Program-made: the position numbers and the translations under genes
Origin: Odoribacter laneus YIT 12061
GTDB lineage: Bacteria; Bacteroidota; Bacteroidia; Bacteroidales; Marinifilaceae
Direction: 5' to 3'
Length of the DNA: 64,000 bases
Assembly (NCBI RefSeq): GCF_000243215.1
Contig: NZ_JH594596.1
Location: 1,412,673-1,476,672 of the forward strand
Notes under the pieces: model-generated
Told to the model about the DNA's origin: nothing
Databases searched by the model: none
Seen by the model: only the letters and a program-made list of their open reading frames with translations
In this document: positions 17,412 to 27,042 of the stretch, piece by piece
Layout: every line of letters starts with the position of its first letter
Position numbering within the stretch: position 1 is the first letter of the stretch

Positions 17412-18935
17412 TTAATTGTCAAAACCATTATTCAACCAATAAGTCGTCTGTTTCATAAGCGTGTTATTTTCAAAAGCACTGCTTATTACCGGAATATAAA
17501 GCGCTCCGTCGGCAACCTCTTTATCTGTCAACGTCCGGAATTTTCCCTTCAATTCTTCCCGGTAAAATCCATTTCTTACAATGTCATTATAGCGCATCGC
17601 AAACCCTTCTAAAAACAATTCCCTCACTCTTTCCCGATAAATAAACCAAAGCAAATCTCCGTCTGCCGGGGAGTAATCCCAAGTTCCCGCCCGCCTCCGG
17701 ATGAGATTTACATCTGCAATAGCACCCTGGGTATCTCCAAGCCGAGCTTTGATTTCTGCTCGTAAAAGGATAATTCCAGCCAGACGGATCAAGATTAAGT
17801 TATCTTCATACCCTTTAGTCCTACCGGCAAAAAGACCAGTCTCATAAAAAACGATATGCCTCCATTTGTAAATATACGCTGCTCCCTGAGTAATCGAAAT
17901 GTTGACATTTGCCATGGAATCCAATTTATAAAAATACGACTCCCTTCTTTTATCCCGGGGATCGGGATACAATTCCAGTACCGTGGAGTTATTAATCCTC
18001 GTATTTCTTTTCGTAGCCGGAGTAGCTAAACGCCCTAAGGGCCATGTCTGGCATGCCCCAGCAATTCCTCCTCCCAACATTAAATCGAAATCCGAATTCT
18101 GAAACTCTATTTCAAAAATCCCCTCCCGGCTATTTCCCAATAAAACAGTAGTACACACCTCTTCCGGATCGGATACCAGAGAATAGACGCCACTGTTTAT
18201 CACTTGATCTGCCGCATTCAAAGCTTTCGTATACAGTTCCGGTTCTTTATTCAAAGCCGCCTTCCAAGCATAAGCGTGAGCTAAAATAGCATAAGCCGTC
18301 CCTTTACTAGGTGTTTGTTTGCTCTGTATCATTTTCCCCTGACTATCGACAAGGGCATCTGCTTCCGGAAGTAACCGGGTAGCTTCCTCCAAATCCCGAA
18401 TGACAAAATCTATAATTTCCTGCCAGGGGATTCTCGCTTTTTCCCCTACATCTTCACTTTCAACAATCAGGGGAGCGTCTCCCCACGTCTGTGAAATATA
18501 GAAATACAACCAAGCCCGGATCGTATAGGCCTGACCGAGATAAAAGTTATACCTGTCTTCCCGGAGGTTTGCCCGGTGCAGGTTGTCTATCACTGCATTA
18601 GCATGGGCAATTGCATTATAACAATTTATCCAAGACAAAGAAGGATCGTTCCTCCCCCATCTTTTGCTCAATTCATTATTCATTATATCCGTATCATAAC
18701 TGCTGAATTCATCAAAAGGCAATCCCCGGTCCCGCCCCCATGCTTCTCCCCCGATAAAAGCATAACGTAAGCTCCCGTACATACCGTATACCGCACTTTC
18801 TACATCTTGTTCTGTCTTCCAGAAATTACTATAAGTAACCTGTCCTTCCGGCTCCTCCGTAAGAAACTTTTCGCAAGCAGAGAAAACTATTCCCAACAAA
18901 CAAAAGACAATGCCGAATATCCTTTTTCTTTTCAT
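17412..18935 (-). CDS. SusD/RagB-family nutrient-binding lipoprotein
   Basis: Surface lipoprotein of 507 residues that forms the lid over its SusC partner. Lipobox FSAC lies near residue 20, followed by the typical SusD start FLTEEPEGQVTYSNFWKTEQD and the helical TPR-like region (YNAIAHANAVIDNL, GQAYTIRAWLYFYISQTWGDAPLI). The C-terminal half has VNLIRRRAGTWDY and FIYRERVRELFLEGFAMRYNDIVR, both standard RagB/SusD blocks. It starts 4 nt after the susC stop codon, indicating tight coupling. No glycosidase, peptidase or sulfatase lies in the same operon, so the substrate cannot be guessed. Confidence 0.95.
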   Translation of the reverse strand: MKRKRIFGIVFCLLGIVFSACEKFLTEEPEGQVTYSNFWKTEQDVESAVYGMYGSLRYAFIGGEAWGRDRGLPFDEFSSYDTDIMNNELSKRWGRNDPSLSWINCYNAIAHANAVIDNLHRANLREDRYNFYLGQAYTIRAWLYFYISQTWGDAPLIVESEDVGEKARIPWQEIIDFVIRDLEEATRLLPEADALVDSQGKMIQSKQTPSKGTAYAILAHAYAWKAALNKEPELYTKALNAADQVINSGVYSLVSDPEEVCTTVLLGNSREGIFEIEFQNSDFDLMLGGGIAGACQTWPLGRLATPATKRNTRINNSTVLELYPDPRDKRRESYFYKLDSMANVNISITQGAAYIYKWRHIVFYETGLFAGRTKGYEDNLILIRLAGIILLRAEIKARLGDTQGAIADVNLIRRRAGTWDYSPADGDLLWFIYRERVRELFLEGFAMRYNDIVRNGFYREELKGKFRTLTDKEVADGALYIPVISSAFENNTLMKQTTYWLNNGFDN

Positions 18936-18939
18936 CTTT

Positions 18940-21900
18940 TTACAATTTAAGGGTTAAACCAAAAGTCACGCGGGTCGCCAAAGGATAATTGGTCAAATTA
19001 TCTACTCCCGTTATGATGTCCACACTCTCCGGGTCCGGACCGGAATAATTGGTAATCGTAAACAGATTTTCCGCCGAAATAAAAATCCGGGCCCCGAAAC
19101 CCAATTTTTCTTTCCATTTAACAGGCAAAGTATATCCCAAGGTCAGCGTTTTTAATTTGAGATAATTCACTTTTTCAATATTACTACTCAGATAGGTAGA
19201 AAAATTCATTAATCCGTCTTCCAGCCGATTGGCAGGATAATCGGCCCTATCACCCGGTTTCTGCCAAAAAGAGACTTTCGAAAGGTCTGCAAAAACCGGT
19301 TTCGTTAATTCCTTCTCAAAAGCACTCATATAGGTTCCCAGGGAAGCTCCTTTTCCGGCGTTGAGTATATGCCTTCCGATAACGTAATTGAAAAGCAAAT
19401 TCAAATCGAAACCTTTCCAATTCAAGGTACTTACAATTCCCCCCTGTGCTATTGGCAACGGAGAACCGCAATATACCCGGTCTTCTTCCAAAGGTAAGCT
19501 CGTGCCGATCCGGCCATTTCCATCGTAATCCTGGATAATACGGTCACCGGCCCTATAAAACAAACTTCCAACCCCCAAAGGTCTTTTTCGTCCGTTTATA
19601 TAACAAAAAGGAACCTCATTATCATTCTGATACACACCGTCTGTCCGATAAGCCAGAATCCCATTCAAAGGCTTCCCGATCACATTAATATTACTAGGAG
19701 CCGAGACAAAACCGATTCGGGCCGTTTGAAAATCTCGTCCCCAAGTACTCTTTTTCAAACGGTTCCAATTACGGGCAATATTGAACGTAAGGGTCCAGTC
19801 TACGTTTTCTTTCCGAATCAAAATTCCTTTCAACTGTATCTCCAACCCGGAATTAGCGATAGCAAAATAATTACCCCATTGTTTAAAAAAACCGGAATAA
19901 TTCCCCGGAAGAGGCATTAAATAAAGCAGTTTATCTGTGAGACGATGGTAATAGTCGACCACCACTCCGAATCTGTAATTGAAAAAATCCAGATCTAATC
20001 CGACATCCCATTGTTTCGTCTCCTCCCAAGTCAATTTCCGGTTAATTAAACCGTATTCCCAATTGGGATATACCGTAGGATGCCCCATAAATGAATCCCC
20101 TGGTCCCAACACTCCGTAGGCAATATAAGGCTGCTCAAATTGCCGCCCGCTTTTCCCGAAACTCACCCGGATTTTGCCATAATCCAATACATTTTTAATT
20201 CCCTGCATAAATTTCTCCTCGGAAAAAGCGTAACCCAAAGCATAGGAAGGAAATGTCCCCCAACGGGTATTTTCACCAAATTTACTGGAAGCATCCCTCC
20301 GAACAGTGATCGATGCCAAGTATTTCTGTTTGTAATTGTAACTGATGCGACCGAAGATTCCGACCATCGTACTTTTTTCTCTTCCGGTCATAAAATCTTT
20401 TAAATTCCGGTTATCTTCCACATCGTAGACATTTCCCTGCCAAGTGACGTAATGAATCAAATCGCTGGGAGCTCTCTTCCCCCATCCTTTTATCAGATTA
20501 TTCTCATCGGACTGAAAAGCGATTCCAGCTAAAAGTTCCAGGGAATGAGCCTCTCTAAAGGTCTGTTTATAACTCAATATATTCTCATTGAGCAACATCA
20601 GGAAGCGTTCTAACTGAGCAGCCGAATAGGTATCTCCATATTGATCTATATCGGAAGGCTTAAAATAATTGGATTGGTGCTGGGAATAATCCAAAGCCAA
20701 AGAAGATTTGAATCTTAAACCGCGAATAAATTCATAAGCCAGATCAAAACTGGAACGCAGACGATAAGTCTCATTTCTCTCCAAGGTTTTCTCATAACGC
20801 TTAATCACTTCTTCAAATGCCGAAGTTCCCGGTCCTGGTAAAATAGTAGAGGTTGTCAAAAGTTCCGAAGGAATTTCTTCCAGTTCCACTGCACTATATC
20901 CTCCGTCATTATCGAGCGTTCGGGAGGTATTTTTTCTGCCTGTACGGGATAAATAAAATCTCAGATTAGCCTCCATATTTTTCAAAGGCTGAAAATATAG
21001 ATTCGTCATCAGTTTCACCCGGTCAAAACCGGTTTTTCGCAATACTCCCCTTTCTGTATAATATCCTAGCCCTACATTGTAAGCTATTTTCTCCGACCCT
21101 CCACTGATTTGTAAGTTTGCATCCGTTACCCGGGCTGTACGAAAGTAGTAATCAAATAAATTCGTACTATTGTTGTAAAAAGGATTTAAACTATCCTGAT
21201 AAGGCTTTACAGCCGCTCCATTCCCTTCGTTCCAAAAGAAATCATAAGGTACTCTATTCCGATAAGCCTCTATATAAGAATCCGGATATTTATAGGTATT
21301 GGTTTCCGCATCATAATAAGCAGTCTGGTAATTCCTCAGCGCTTCCATACGCAAATGTCTTTCGGCATTTCCCCCGGTCAGTTCCGGAAGTTTTGGCTTG
21401 AAAACCATCGTATGGGAAACATTCACAGTGAAACGAGCCTTTTGGTTTTTGTTGCCTTTTTTTGTAGTAACCAATATAACACCATTAGCAGCCCTGGAAC
21501 CGTATATAGCTCCGGCAGCAGCATCCTTCAATACCTGTATACTTTCTATATCATTCGGATCTATCTCTGCCAAACTGTTTGTTCCCGTAACAGGCGAAGT
21601 AAAGGATTGTACCGGAATCCCGTCGATTACCCACAGCGGATCGCTATACCGTCGTCCGGCTTCTACGGATAAACTATTGAACCCGCGGATCGTCACATTG
21701 ATTCCACCTCCACCCGGTGACCCTGAAGAATTGATCACATTCATCCCGGCAACCCGTCCCTGCAGCAGATTGGCAATCGAAGGAGAAGGAATATCTTTTA
21801 TGTCCTCGGCTTTTACCGTCGAAATCGAAGCAATCACTTCCCTCTTCCGTTGAGTTCCATAGGCGATAACCTGTACCTCATCCAACTCCGAGATGTTCTC

Positions 21901-22281
21901 TTCCAAACGGATAAGCAAGAATTTACCGGCTTGAAAAGAAACTTTTTGCGTTTTATAACCGATACAGGAAACGATCAAGACTCCTTCTCTCTGATAAGCA
22001 CGTAGGGTAAAATTACCTTCATTATCGGAAGCTCCTCCCCGGGAAGTTCCGTCAAAACGAAGCGTCACCCCCGGCAAAGGATGCCCTTTTACATCCGTTA
22101 CCCTCCCCTGCAGCAAAGTAAAAGACTGTTGTTGCGCCTCAGTACCTCCCAAAGGTTGCCCCCGGGAAATAAAAGGCATACTCGTTCCCAGGAAAAATAC
22201 ACAAAAGTATAGTATAAACCTTCCTCCAGCATTTACAGGTTTTCTATACTCTAAAACTTTTTTTCTAAAAGTTTTCCTCAT
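18940..22281 (-). CDS. SusC/RagA-family TonB-dependent outer-membrane transporter
   Basis: A 1113-residue outer-membrane receptor. After a signal region it carries a carboxypeptidase-D-like regulatory domain (GRVTDVKGHPLPGVTLRFDG, about 57-77), a plug domain with RVAGMNVINSSGSPGGGG and PLWVIDGIPV, and the SusC signature IESIQVLKDAAAGAIYGSRA. A 22-stranded barrel follows and ends in the typical aromatic-rich strand (VTFGLTLKL). There is no N-terminal STN domain, so it is not expected to signal through a FecR/ECF pair, and none is adjacent. It is transcribed from a promoter about 245 nt upstream through a structured leader. Confidence 0.96.
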   Translation of the reverse strand: MRKTFRKKVLEYRKPVNAGGRFILYFCVFFLGTSMPFISRGQPLGGTEAQQQSFTLLQGRVTDVKGHPLPGVTLRFDGTSRGGASDNEGNFTLRAYQREGVLIVSCIGYKTQKVSFQAGKFLLIRLEENISELDEVQVIAYGTQRKREVIASISTVKAEDIKDIPSPSIANLLQGRVAGMNVINSSGSPGGGGINVTIRGFNSLSVEAGRRYSDPLWVIDGIPVQSFTSPVTGTNSLAEIDPNDIESIQVLKDAAAGAIYGSRAANGVILVTTKKGNKNQKARFTVNVSHTMVFKPKLPELTGGNAERHLRMEALRNYQTAYYDAETNTYKYPDSYIEAYRNRVPYDFFWNEGNGAAVKPYQDSLNPFYNNSTNLFDYYFRTARVTDANLQISGGSEKIAYNVGLGYYTERGVLRKTGFDRVKLMTNLYFQPLKNMEANLRFYLSRTGRKNTSRTLDNDGGYSAVELEEIPSELLTTSTILPGPGTSAFEEVIKRYEKTLERNETYRLRSSFDLAYEFIRGLRFKSSLALDYSQHQSNYFKPSDIDQYGDTYSAAQLERFLMLLNENILSYKQTFREAHSLELLAGIAFQSDENNLIKGWGKRAPSDLIHYVTWQGNVYDVEDNRNLKDFMTGREKSTMVGIFGRISYNYKQKYLASITVRRDASSKFGENTRWGTFPSYALGYAFSEEKFMQGIKNVLDYGKIRVSFGKSGRQFEQPYIAYGVLGPGDSFMGHPTVYPNWEYGLINRKLTWEETKQWDVGLDLDFFNYRFGVVVDYYHRLTDKLLYLMPLPGNYSGFFKQWGNYFAIANSGLEIQLKGILIRKENVDWTLTFNIARNWNRLKKSTWGRDFQTARIGFVSAPSNINVIGKPLNGILAYRTDGVYQNDNEVPFCYINGRKRPLGVGSLFYRAGDRIIQDYDGNGRIGTSLPLEEDRVYCGSPLPIAQGGIVSTLNWKGFDLNLLFNYVIGRHILNAGKGASLGTYMSAFEKELTKPVFADLSKVSFWQKPGDRADYPANRLEDGLMNFSTYLSSNIEKVNYLKLKTLTLGYTLPVKWKEKLGFGARIFISAENLFTITNYSGPDPESVDIITGVDNLTNYPLATRVTFGLTLKL

Positions 22282-22534
22282 AATTTTGTAGTTGTTAGTT
22301 AAACATTAGGTTAATTAGCAACAAGGGACGATTGTCAGGCCGCCAGCCCAGGGCTTTCGCCCTTGTTTTTATGTAATTTTTTCGCAATTTTGCATGAAGG
22401 CAAATGACATAAAGTCATTACAAAAACGGATTAAATGTGTAGATTGCTTTATTGTGTAGTCGGATAGAAAACAATATCCGGGAAGAAAATTCGAATTCAC
22501 ACAAACCAAAATTGGATTATATATTCCAACAATG
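22282..22534 (-). promoter_or_regulatory. Long structured leader of the susC operon
   Basis: About 250 nt between the predicted promoter and the susC start with no gene. It includes a hairpin (arms 22320-22327 and 22360-22367, aacaaggg/cccttgtt, with further pairing inside around agcccagggct) and a smaller aatgac/gtcatt hairpin near 22408-22424. On the plus strand the first hairpin ends in a T-run, on the minus strand it begins after an A-run. It could act as a leader element or as a terminator for leftward or rightward transcription. Confidence 0.5.
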
Positions 22535-22565
22535 CAAATATATAGTATATCTATGACTATACAAA
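22535..22565 (-). promoter_or_regulatory. Predicted Bacteroidetes promoter of the susC operon
   Basis: On the minus strand TTTG (22565-22562) and TATATTTG (22542-22535) are separated by 19 nt, matching the -33/-7 consensus. Transcription would start near 22528, well upstream of susC, and diverge from the regulator gene at 22611. Confidence 0.55.
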
Positions 22566-22610
22566 ATTTTTCAGAAATTTTTTTTAACTTCAAACAAAAT
22601 TTTGAAAATC

Positions 22611-22901
22611 ATGAATGAAAAACTCACTGCAATAGAGTTGTTTGTAATAGAAGCCGTAAAAAAACGCAGGAAAATAAGGAATATGACTACACGGGCTTTA
22701 TCGGAAAGCATCGGACTGGAAGAAAGTTTCGTAGGATTAGTAGAAAATCCTAAAACCAGAACAAAATACAACCTCAATCACCTGAATGAAATCGCTAAAA
22801 TTCTGAATTGTTCCCTAGCCGATTTCTTACCTTCCTCTCCCCTTCCGGAAAATTGTATAAAGGAATACAAAGAGATACAAGGCAAAAAGTCTGTTTTCTA
22901 A
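22611..22901 (+). CDS. Small Cro/XRE-like HTH regulator
   Basis: A 96-residue cytoplasmic protein from the ATG at 22611 (an in-frame TTG lies 9 nt upstream). The core is a Cro/CI-type helix-turn-helix: NMTTRALSESIGLEESFVG as helices 2-3, then a recognition-helix region VENPKTRTKYNLNHLNEIAK and the closing ILNCSLADFLP typical of XRE proteins. It is divergent from susC, with the susC promoter directly in front of its start, so it may regulate that operon; this is inferred from position only. Confidence 0.72.
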   Translation: MNEKLTAIELFVIEAVKKRRKIRNMTTRALSESIGLEESFVGLVENPKTRTKYNLNHLNEIAKILNCSLADFLPSSPLPENCIKEYKEIQGKKSVF

Positions 22902-23153
22902 TTAGCATAAAGGTAAGAAAGGTTTTCCCCAAAGACAAAATTTTACCTTCGGGGAAAACAAATGTCCCTTTTCAGGAAGGAGGTAGCGCAATATTGACTG
23001 ACAGAACAGAGGTCATTGACAAAAATCTATTTATCCAAAACACAAGTTCGTCAATTAAAGAGCGCAAGATCCAGCCCGTCCGGATTGAAAAGCCGTTCTT
23101 CTGTCCCCAAATCTTTTTTAGACTTTCCTTCCGTTTCCGGGCGATAAAATGCT

Positions 23154-23501
23154 TTACCTGTTTCCAGCAGCCTGAAGAGTACTCCAATCAATCAAGCATT
23201 CGCTTTGTTCAGCTTCATACTGTTTTTTCTCCACCGCTCCTTCTTCAGTTCTTCGCTCGAGTTTTAAAGTAGTAGGTAAATGAGATACCTGCATATTAAA
23301 AAAACCCGTCTTGTCAGTTTTAGCCAAATGTGACTCCTCATAACCTAACTCTGTTACAAGTACATTTTCAAAAGGCTGGTCCGTTGTATTTTCATACACT
23401 ATGCCGCTTATACTAAGCGCAAAAAAATTGGCCTTTATGGGAAAAGCCAGGCAAATTACCACACAAGTCAGAATACCTGCAATTAAAATTTTTGTTTTCA
23501 T
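23154..23501 (-). CDS. Small exported carboxypeptidase-D-like regulatory domain protein
   Basis: A 115-residue protein from the ATG at 23501, directly followed by a signal segment (MKTKILIAGILTCVVICLAF). An ATG at 23564 would add 21 polar residues before it. The mature part is one beta-sandwich (SISGIVYENTTDQPFENVLV, then TDKTGFFNMQVS) that resembles the CarboxypepD_reg domain at the N terminus of TonB receptors. Nothing follows the domain. It may be a stand-alone surface protein or the remains of a larger receptor; no barrel fragments are seen beside it. Confidence 0.65.
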   Translation of the reverse strand: MKTKILIAGILTCVVICLAFPIKANFFALSISGIVYENTTDQPFENVLVTELGYEESHLAKTDKTGFFNMQVSHLPTTLKLERRTEEGAVEKKQYEAEQSECLIDWSTLQAAGNR

Positions 23502-23670
23502 TCTACATAAATTAAAAGATTTGACATTGGAATAACCGTCATTCCTATTTTTCACACGTTGCAACGCTATAATTTACGACAAAAAATCAGAATATCCAAA
23601 ACAAATATTCTTTTTAACCTTCTGATATTTATTTCTTTCGTATAAATTTTCCAGAGAAGTTCACAAAAAT

Positions 23671-24522
23671 TTATTTTCGAATCGAATTTATAGGTAAAGG
23701 ATGAGTAGAATAGCCAAAATCCCATCTATACCGATAAAGATGGCGTTCATTTGTAAGGGTTTTCACACAATGATCCGGATAAAACTCATAATGAAAAACG
23801 ACGGTTTCCTCTCTTTCATTTCCGTCCCAACCACGGATATACATTCTGCAAGAAGTGGGTAAATAAGGCAAATGGATAAATCCTGCCCAAGCCAGGCAAT
23901 CAAGCGTATGATCAAAACCAGGATCCAAAATATAAAAGGCAATTTGCGAATTTTTGTTGACTATTTTCTGATCATACTGATAATTTACAGCGCTTTCTAA
24001 AGTTCCGTAATCATCTGCCATATAAATGGAATCTTTTATTAAATTGCCCTCTTCATCGAAAAAGAGCATTTCTCGGGTTTTACAATTGCTAAAAGCTTCT
24101 GAAAGCATGGTCTGTTCAATTGTAATCAACCGGTCGCCATAAGTAATACGTCCCTCCATATGTTCAGCCCCCCTTCCCGTTTCCGGACAAGCTTCATAAT
24201 CTTTGACGATAGTAAACGGTAAGCCTTGCTCATTTACGGTAATGACAGCCTTACACAACAATCCACCACTCCCTTGCTCCTGTGTAAGAACAATTTTACC
24301 CGGTAAATAAGTCAGATTATATCCGCCTTTTGTCACTCTTCCCTGAGAATCATACTGCATTTCATACAAATCTTTCAACAATAACTCATTTGTTTTTATT
24401 TCTGTAACCTGAGTAAAAGCAGCAGTCAATATACCTTCCCCTCTGTCTTCCTCTTTCAAACATCCTCCCAGAAAAACGAGAAAAGAAATCATTATAAATT
24501 TTATATATAGCTTTATTCTCAT
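23671..24522 (-). CDS. DUF4595-like lipoprotein
   Basis: A 283-residue lipoprotein with lipobox LGGC near residue 21. The body is beta-rich with RHS/YD-like hints (MQYDSQGRVTKGGYNLTY, ITYGDRLITIEQ, LFFDEEGNLIKD), as found in DUF4595 lipoproteins of Bacteroides. No catalytic motif is seen. It stands alone, 169 nt from the small exported protein gene, and has no clear operon partner. Confidence 0.65.
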   Translation of the reverse strand: MRIKLYIKFIMISFLVFLGGCLKEEDRGEGILTAAFTQVTEIKTNELLLKDLYEMQYDSQGRVTKGGYNLTYLPGKIVLTQEQGSGGLLCKAVITVNEQGLPFTIVKDYEACPETGRGAEHMEGRITYGDRLITIEQTMLSEAFSNCKTREMLFFDEEGNLIKDSIYMADDYGTLESAVNYQYDQKIVNKNSQIAFYILDPGFDHTLDCLAWAGFIHLPYLPTSCRMYIRGWDGNEREETVVFHYEFYPDHCVKTLTNERHLYRYRWDFGYSTHPLPINSIRK

Positions 24523-25081
24523 TTTATTACGGTTAAATCCCTTTTTATAAGTAAATTAAAAGGTCATTTTTAACAGATTAAAATTACATTTTTTTTCTTA
24601 AAAAAACAAATTTTATTACGTTTAACGTCTTCAAAAGGTTTTTTATAAAATATACTTTTCTTGATTTTTATAGGATTGAACCGCAATTTTTTTCTTCGGA
24701 ATTTCTCCCGATTTCATTTTCTCCTTTTATAAAAACAGAAAAACATACGAAAAAAAGATTTGTTTCTTCCCAACATATAGTGTGAAAAGGCGAAAAACTC
24801 TCTTTTTTCTGAGCAAAACCCGCACTTTTTCAGATTCGCATTTTATCAAAAATAATAATGTTTCTTTAGGTTTTCGATCTCATCCGATAAAATTAAATTG
24901 TTAGTTGTATAGAAATATAAAAGCACATACCACCAAAAAATAAAAATCCGGAAAGCCTGTCTTTCCGGTTATCGGCATCTTATCGCTTATCAAAGTTACT
25001 CCTTTGTCTGAAAGAAAAATAAACTTTTGCCTCTCCTCAATAGAAACAATCAGAGAGGTTCGTTCCATCGGCAGGGAAGAA
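24523..25081. other. AT-rich intergenic region
   Basis: About 560 nt, strongly AT-rich with long A and T runs. I found no gene, hairpin or clear promoter pair; a frame on the minus strand (24901-25152) overlaps the DUF6582 gene and has no support. Confidence 0.6.
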
Positions 25082-25357
25082 TTAATCAGTTTTCGAATTT
25101 TTCCATTTTTTAGCCCACTCACAAATCGTAGTACTCTGTACCTGAACGCCATATTTTCGGGCTTTCAATAAAATCCGGTGAGCCAATTCCGGTTTTCTAT
25201 CTTCAGGAGCATACCTGAAATAAGCCTCTGCAGCCCGTACGTGTACGGCATCAGGCATCGGAAATTCCCGAATTTCCGGAATACCGAAATCCGAATCCTT
25301 TAACTCCTGCCTTTCCTCTGTGGTCAATTTAGCAGAGTTTTTTTTGTTTTTATTCAT
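25082..25357 (-). CDS. DUF6582-like small protein
   Basis: A 91-residue soluble protein. The stretch LKDSDFGIPEIREFPMPDAV followed by HVRAAEAYFRYAPEDRK and LAHRILLKARKYGV fits the DUF6582 pattern, in which a conserved 'F-x-I-P-x-x-R-x-F-P-x-x-D' motif is followed by an Ala-rich helix. Such domains often occur in phage or plasmid proteins, but no phage genes are here. The start is rich in Lys and Asn. Function unknown; monocistronic as far as can be seen. Confidence 0.65.
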   Translation of the reverse strand: MNKNKKNSAKLTTEERQELKDSDFGIPEIREFPMPDAVHVRAAEAYFRYAPEDRKPELAHRILLKARKYGVQVQSTTICEWAKKWKNSKTD

Positions 25358-25447
25358 AGTCGTTATTTATCGGTTGTCTCTGCTATAAACGACAGAATTA
25401 AAAAAAAGATCAGGATTTAATAATTTTTAATTTCTCCCTGCAATTTA

Positions 25448-26647
25448 TTATCTCAACTTATTCCGGTTAAAATGAGGTCCGGCTTTCCATACAAAGTAGA
25501 AAGCAGAAATAACAGTCAGGCAAGCTCCGAAGAGGTATGCATGATTGAATCCATTGAAAACCTGAGCAATGGTTCCGCCACTCATCAACCCGATTCCAAT
25601 CCCTACATCCCAACTGGTTAAATAGGTAGAGGTCGCCGTTCCCCGCTGACTGTTGGGAGCCAGATTTACAAACAGGGTATTAAAAGCCGGAAACATGGTT
25701 CCGAAAGCAACTCCCTGCAAAAGAGCTATGCCCAAAAATAGATGAGAGGTAAAGGTTGCATTCCAAAGCATTAATCTCTCACAAGCGGACAATGCAAAAA
25801 AACTGGCACTGGCCAGGTACATCCCCAACGAAATAACAAGTGTAATCCGTCCTTTATCGACTTGCCGCCCAGAAAATATACGGGACACCGCCAGTCCTAC
25901 AGCCATAAAAGTAAAATAAAGCCCCGAACTGGTTTGAATTCCGATTTCTTCTGCATACATCGCAATGTAACTGGTCGTCATTCCGTAAGGAATAGAAAGT
26001 AATAAAAGCGATACGCCGGCAGGTAGACCTTTGAGTAAAAAAAAGCGGTCGAGCGAAAGAGGTTCTCGCTTTATCGGTTGCTTATAAGGCGTTCTCACTA
26101 AACTCGCCATAATAAGTCCAAGACTCCCTGAAATCAGAGAACAACTGAAGATAAATGCATAAGAACAAGTCCCGTGCATAAACAAACCCGCCATCGGTCC
26201 GAAACTCATGGCGATATTATTGGCAAGCCCATAGTAACCCAAACCCTCTCCTCTACGGGAAGAAGGCAGAATGTCAATTACAATGGTATTCCCGGCTACA
26301 GAAACCATACCGAAAGCAGCCCCATGCACAATCCGTAAGGTAATAAACAATGCCAATGCTCCCGCAATCATATAACCTCCGAAAATAATGGTAAATACCA
26401 GATAAGATAACAAATAAAGAGGTTTACGGCTAAATGTATCCAGTAAATAACCGGAAAATGGACGAATACACAAGCAGGCAAGGGTATAACAGGACAATAT
26501 AAATCCAATCATTGACTTGCCGGCCATAAATTGTTCCTTGAGATAAAAAGGTAAAACCGGTAAGAGTAAATAAAATGCAAAAAAAAGCAGAAAGTTAGCT
26601 GCCAGAATGTAACAAAAGTTCGGAGATAATAATTTATCTTTAGCCAT
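25448..26647 (-). CDS. MFS transporter
   Basis: A 399-residue inner-membrane protein with 12 predicted helices, typical of the major facilitator superfamily. The loop after helix 2 carries the family motif (GYLLDTFSRKPLYL), and GLGYYGLANNIAMSFGP resembles the helix-5 drug-proton antiport signature. SGRQVDKGR in the second half is the repeat of the first motif. It looks like an efflux-type permease of the AraJ/MdtG sort; the substrate is unknown. No regulator is directly adjacent. Confidence 0.88.
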   Translation of the reverse strand: MAKDKLLSPNFCYILAANFLLFFAFYLLLPVLPFYLKEQFMAGKSMIGFILSCYTLACLCIRPFSGYLLDTFSRKPLYLLSYLVFTIIFGGYMIAGALALFITLRIVHGAAFGMVSVAGNTIVIDILPSSRRGEGLGYYGLANNIAMSFGPMAGLFMHGTCSYAFIFSCSLISGSLGLIMASLVRTPYKQPIKREPLSLDRFFLLKGLPAGVSLLLLSIPYGMTTSYIAMYAEEIGIQTSSGLYFTFMAVGLAVSRIFSGRQVDKGRITLVISLGMYLASASFFALSACERLMLWNATFTSHLFLGIALLQGVAFGTMFPAFNTLFVNLAPNSQRGTATSTYLTSWDVGIGIGLMSGGTIAQVFNGFNHAYLFGACLTVISAFYFVWKAGPHFNRNKLR

Positions 26648-27042
26648 ATACCTTGGTAATTACAACACTCTTTCCCATCCTCTCGAATTTTGGCAAAATT
26701 AAAAATAAAAATTGTTGCTCCTACTGCCTGAGCCCGAATTCTCAAAATAAAAAACGCCCCGGTATAAAAGGTTCAAAAGTAAAATATCCGATTTTTTCTA
26801 ATTTTCGGATTCATATATCCTCCAAAAGGAATTTGCACTCCGCTGACGATTAGAACGAATGCCCCCGACCTATAATCAATGAAGAATGATCTCCCCAAAT
26901 AAAATGCTTTAAAAAAAATTGACGTACCTTTCAGAAACTGATCGGTACGCGATAAATTAGCGGAAATAGCTCCTGCCCTTCTATTGATTTATCAGAATTT
27001 ATAGATTCGCCAAGCGAAGGACAGTAGCATCCATTGTAGCAG
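26648..27042. other. Intergenic region between the MFS gene and ahpF
   Basis: About 395 nt. A minus-strand CAAAATTA complement (26694-26701) could be a -7 box for the MFS gene, but no -33 is seen at 19-21 nt. No gene found. Confidence 0.55.

Noticed and set aside
24901..25152. 83-residue minus-strand frame
   Set aside because: It overlaps the DUF6582 gene in another frame and has no recognisable pattern.
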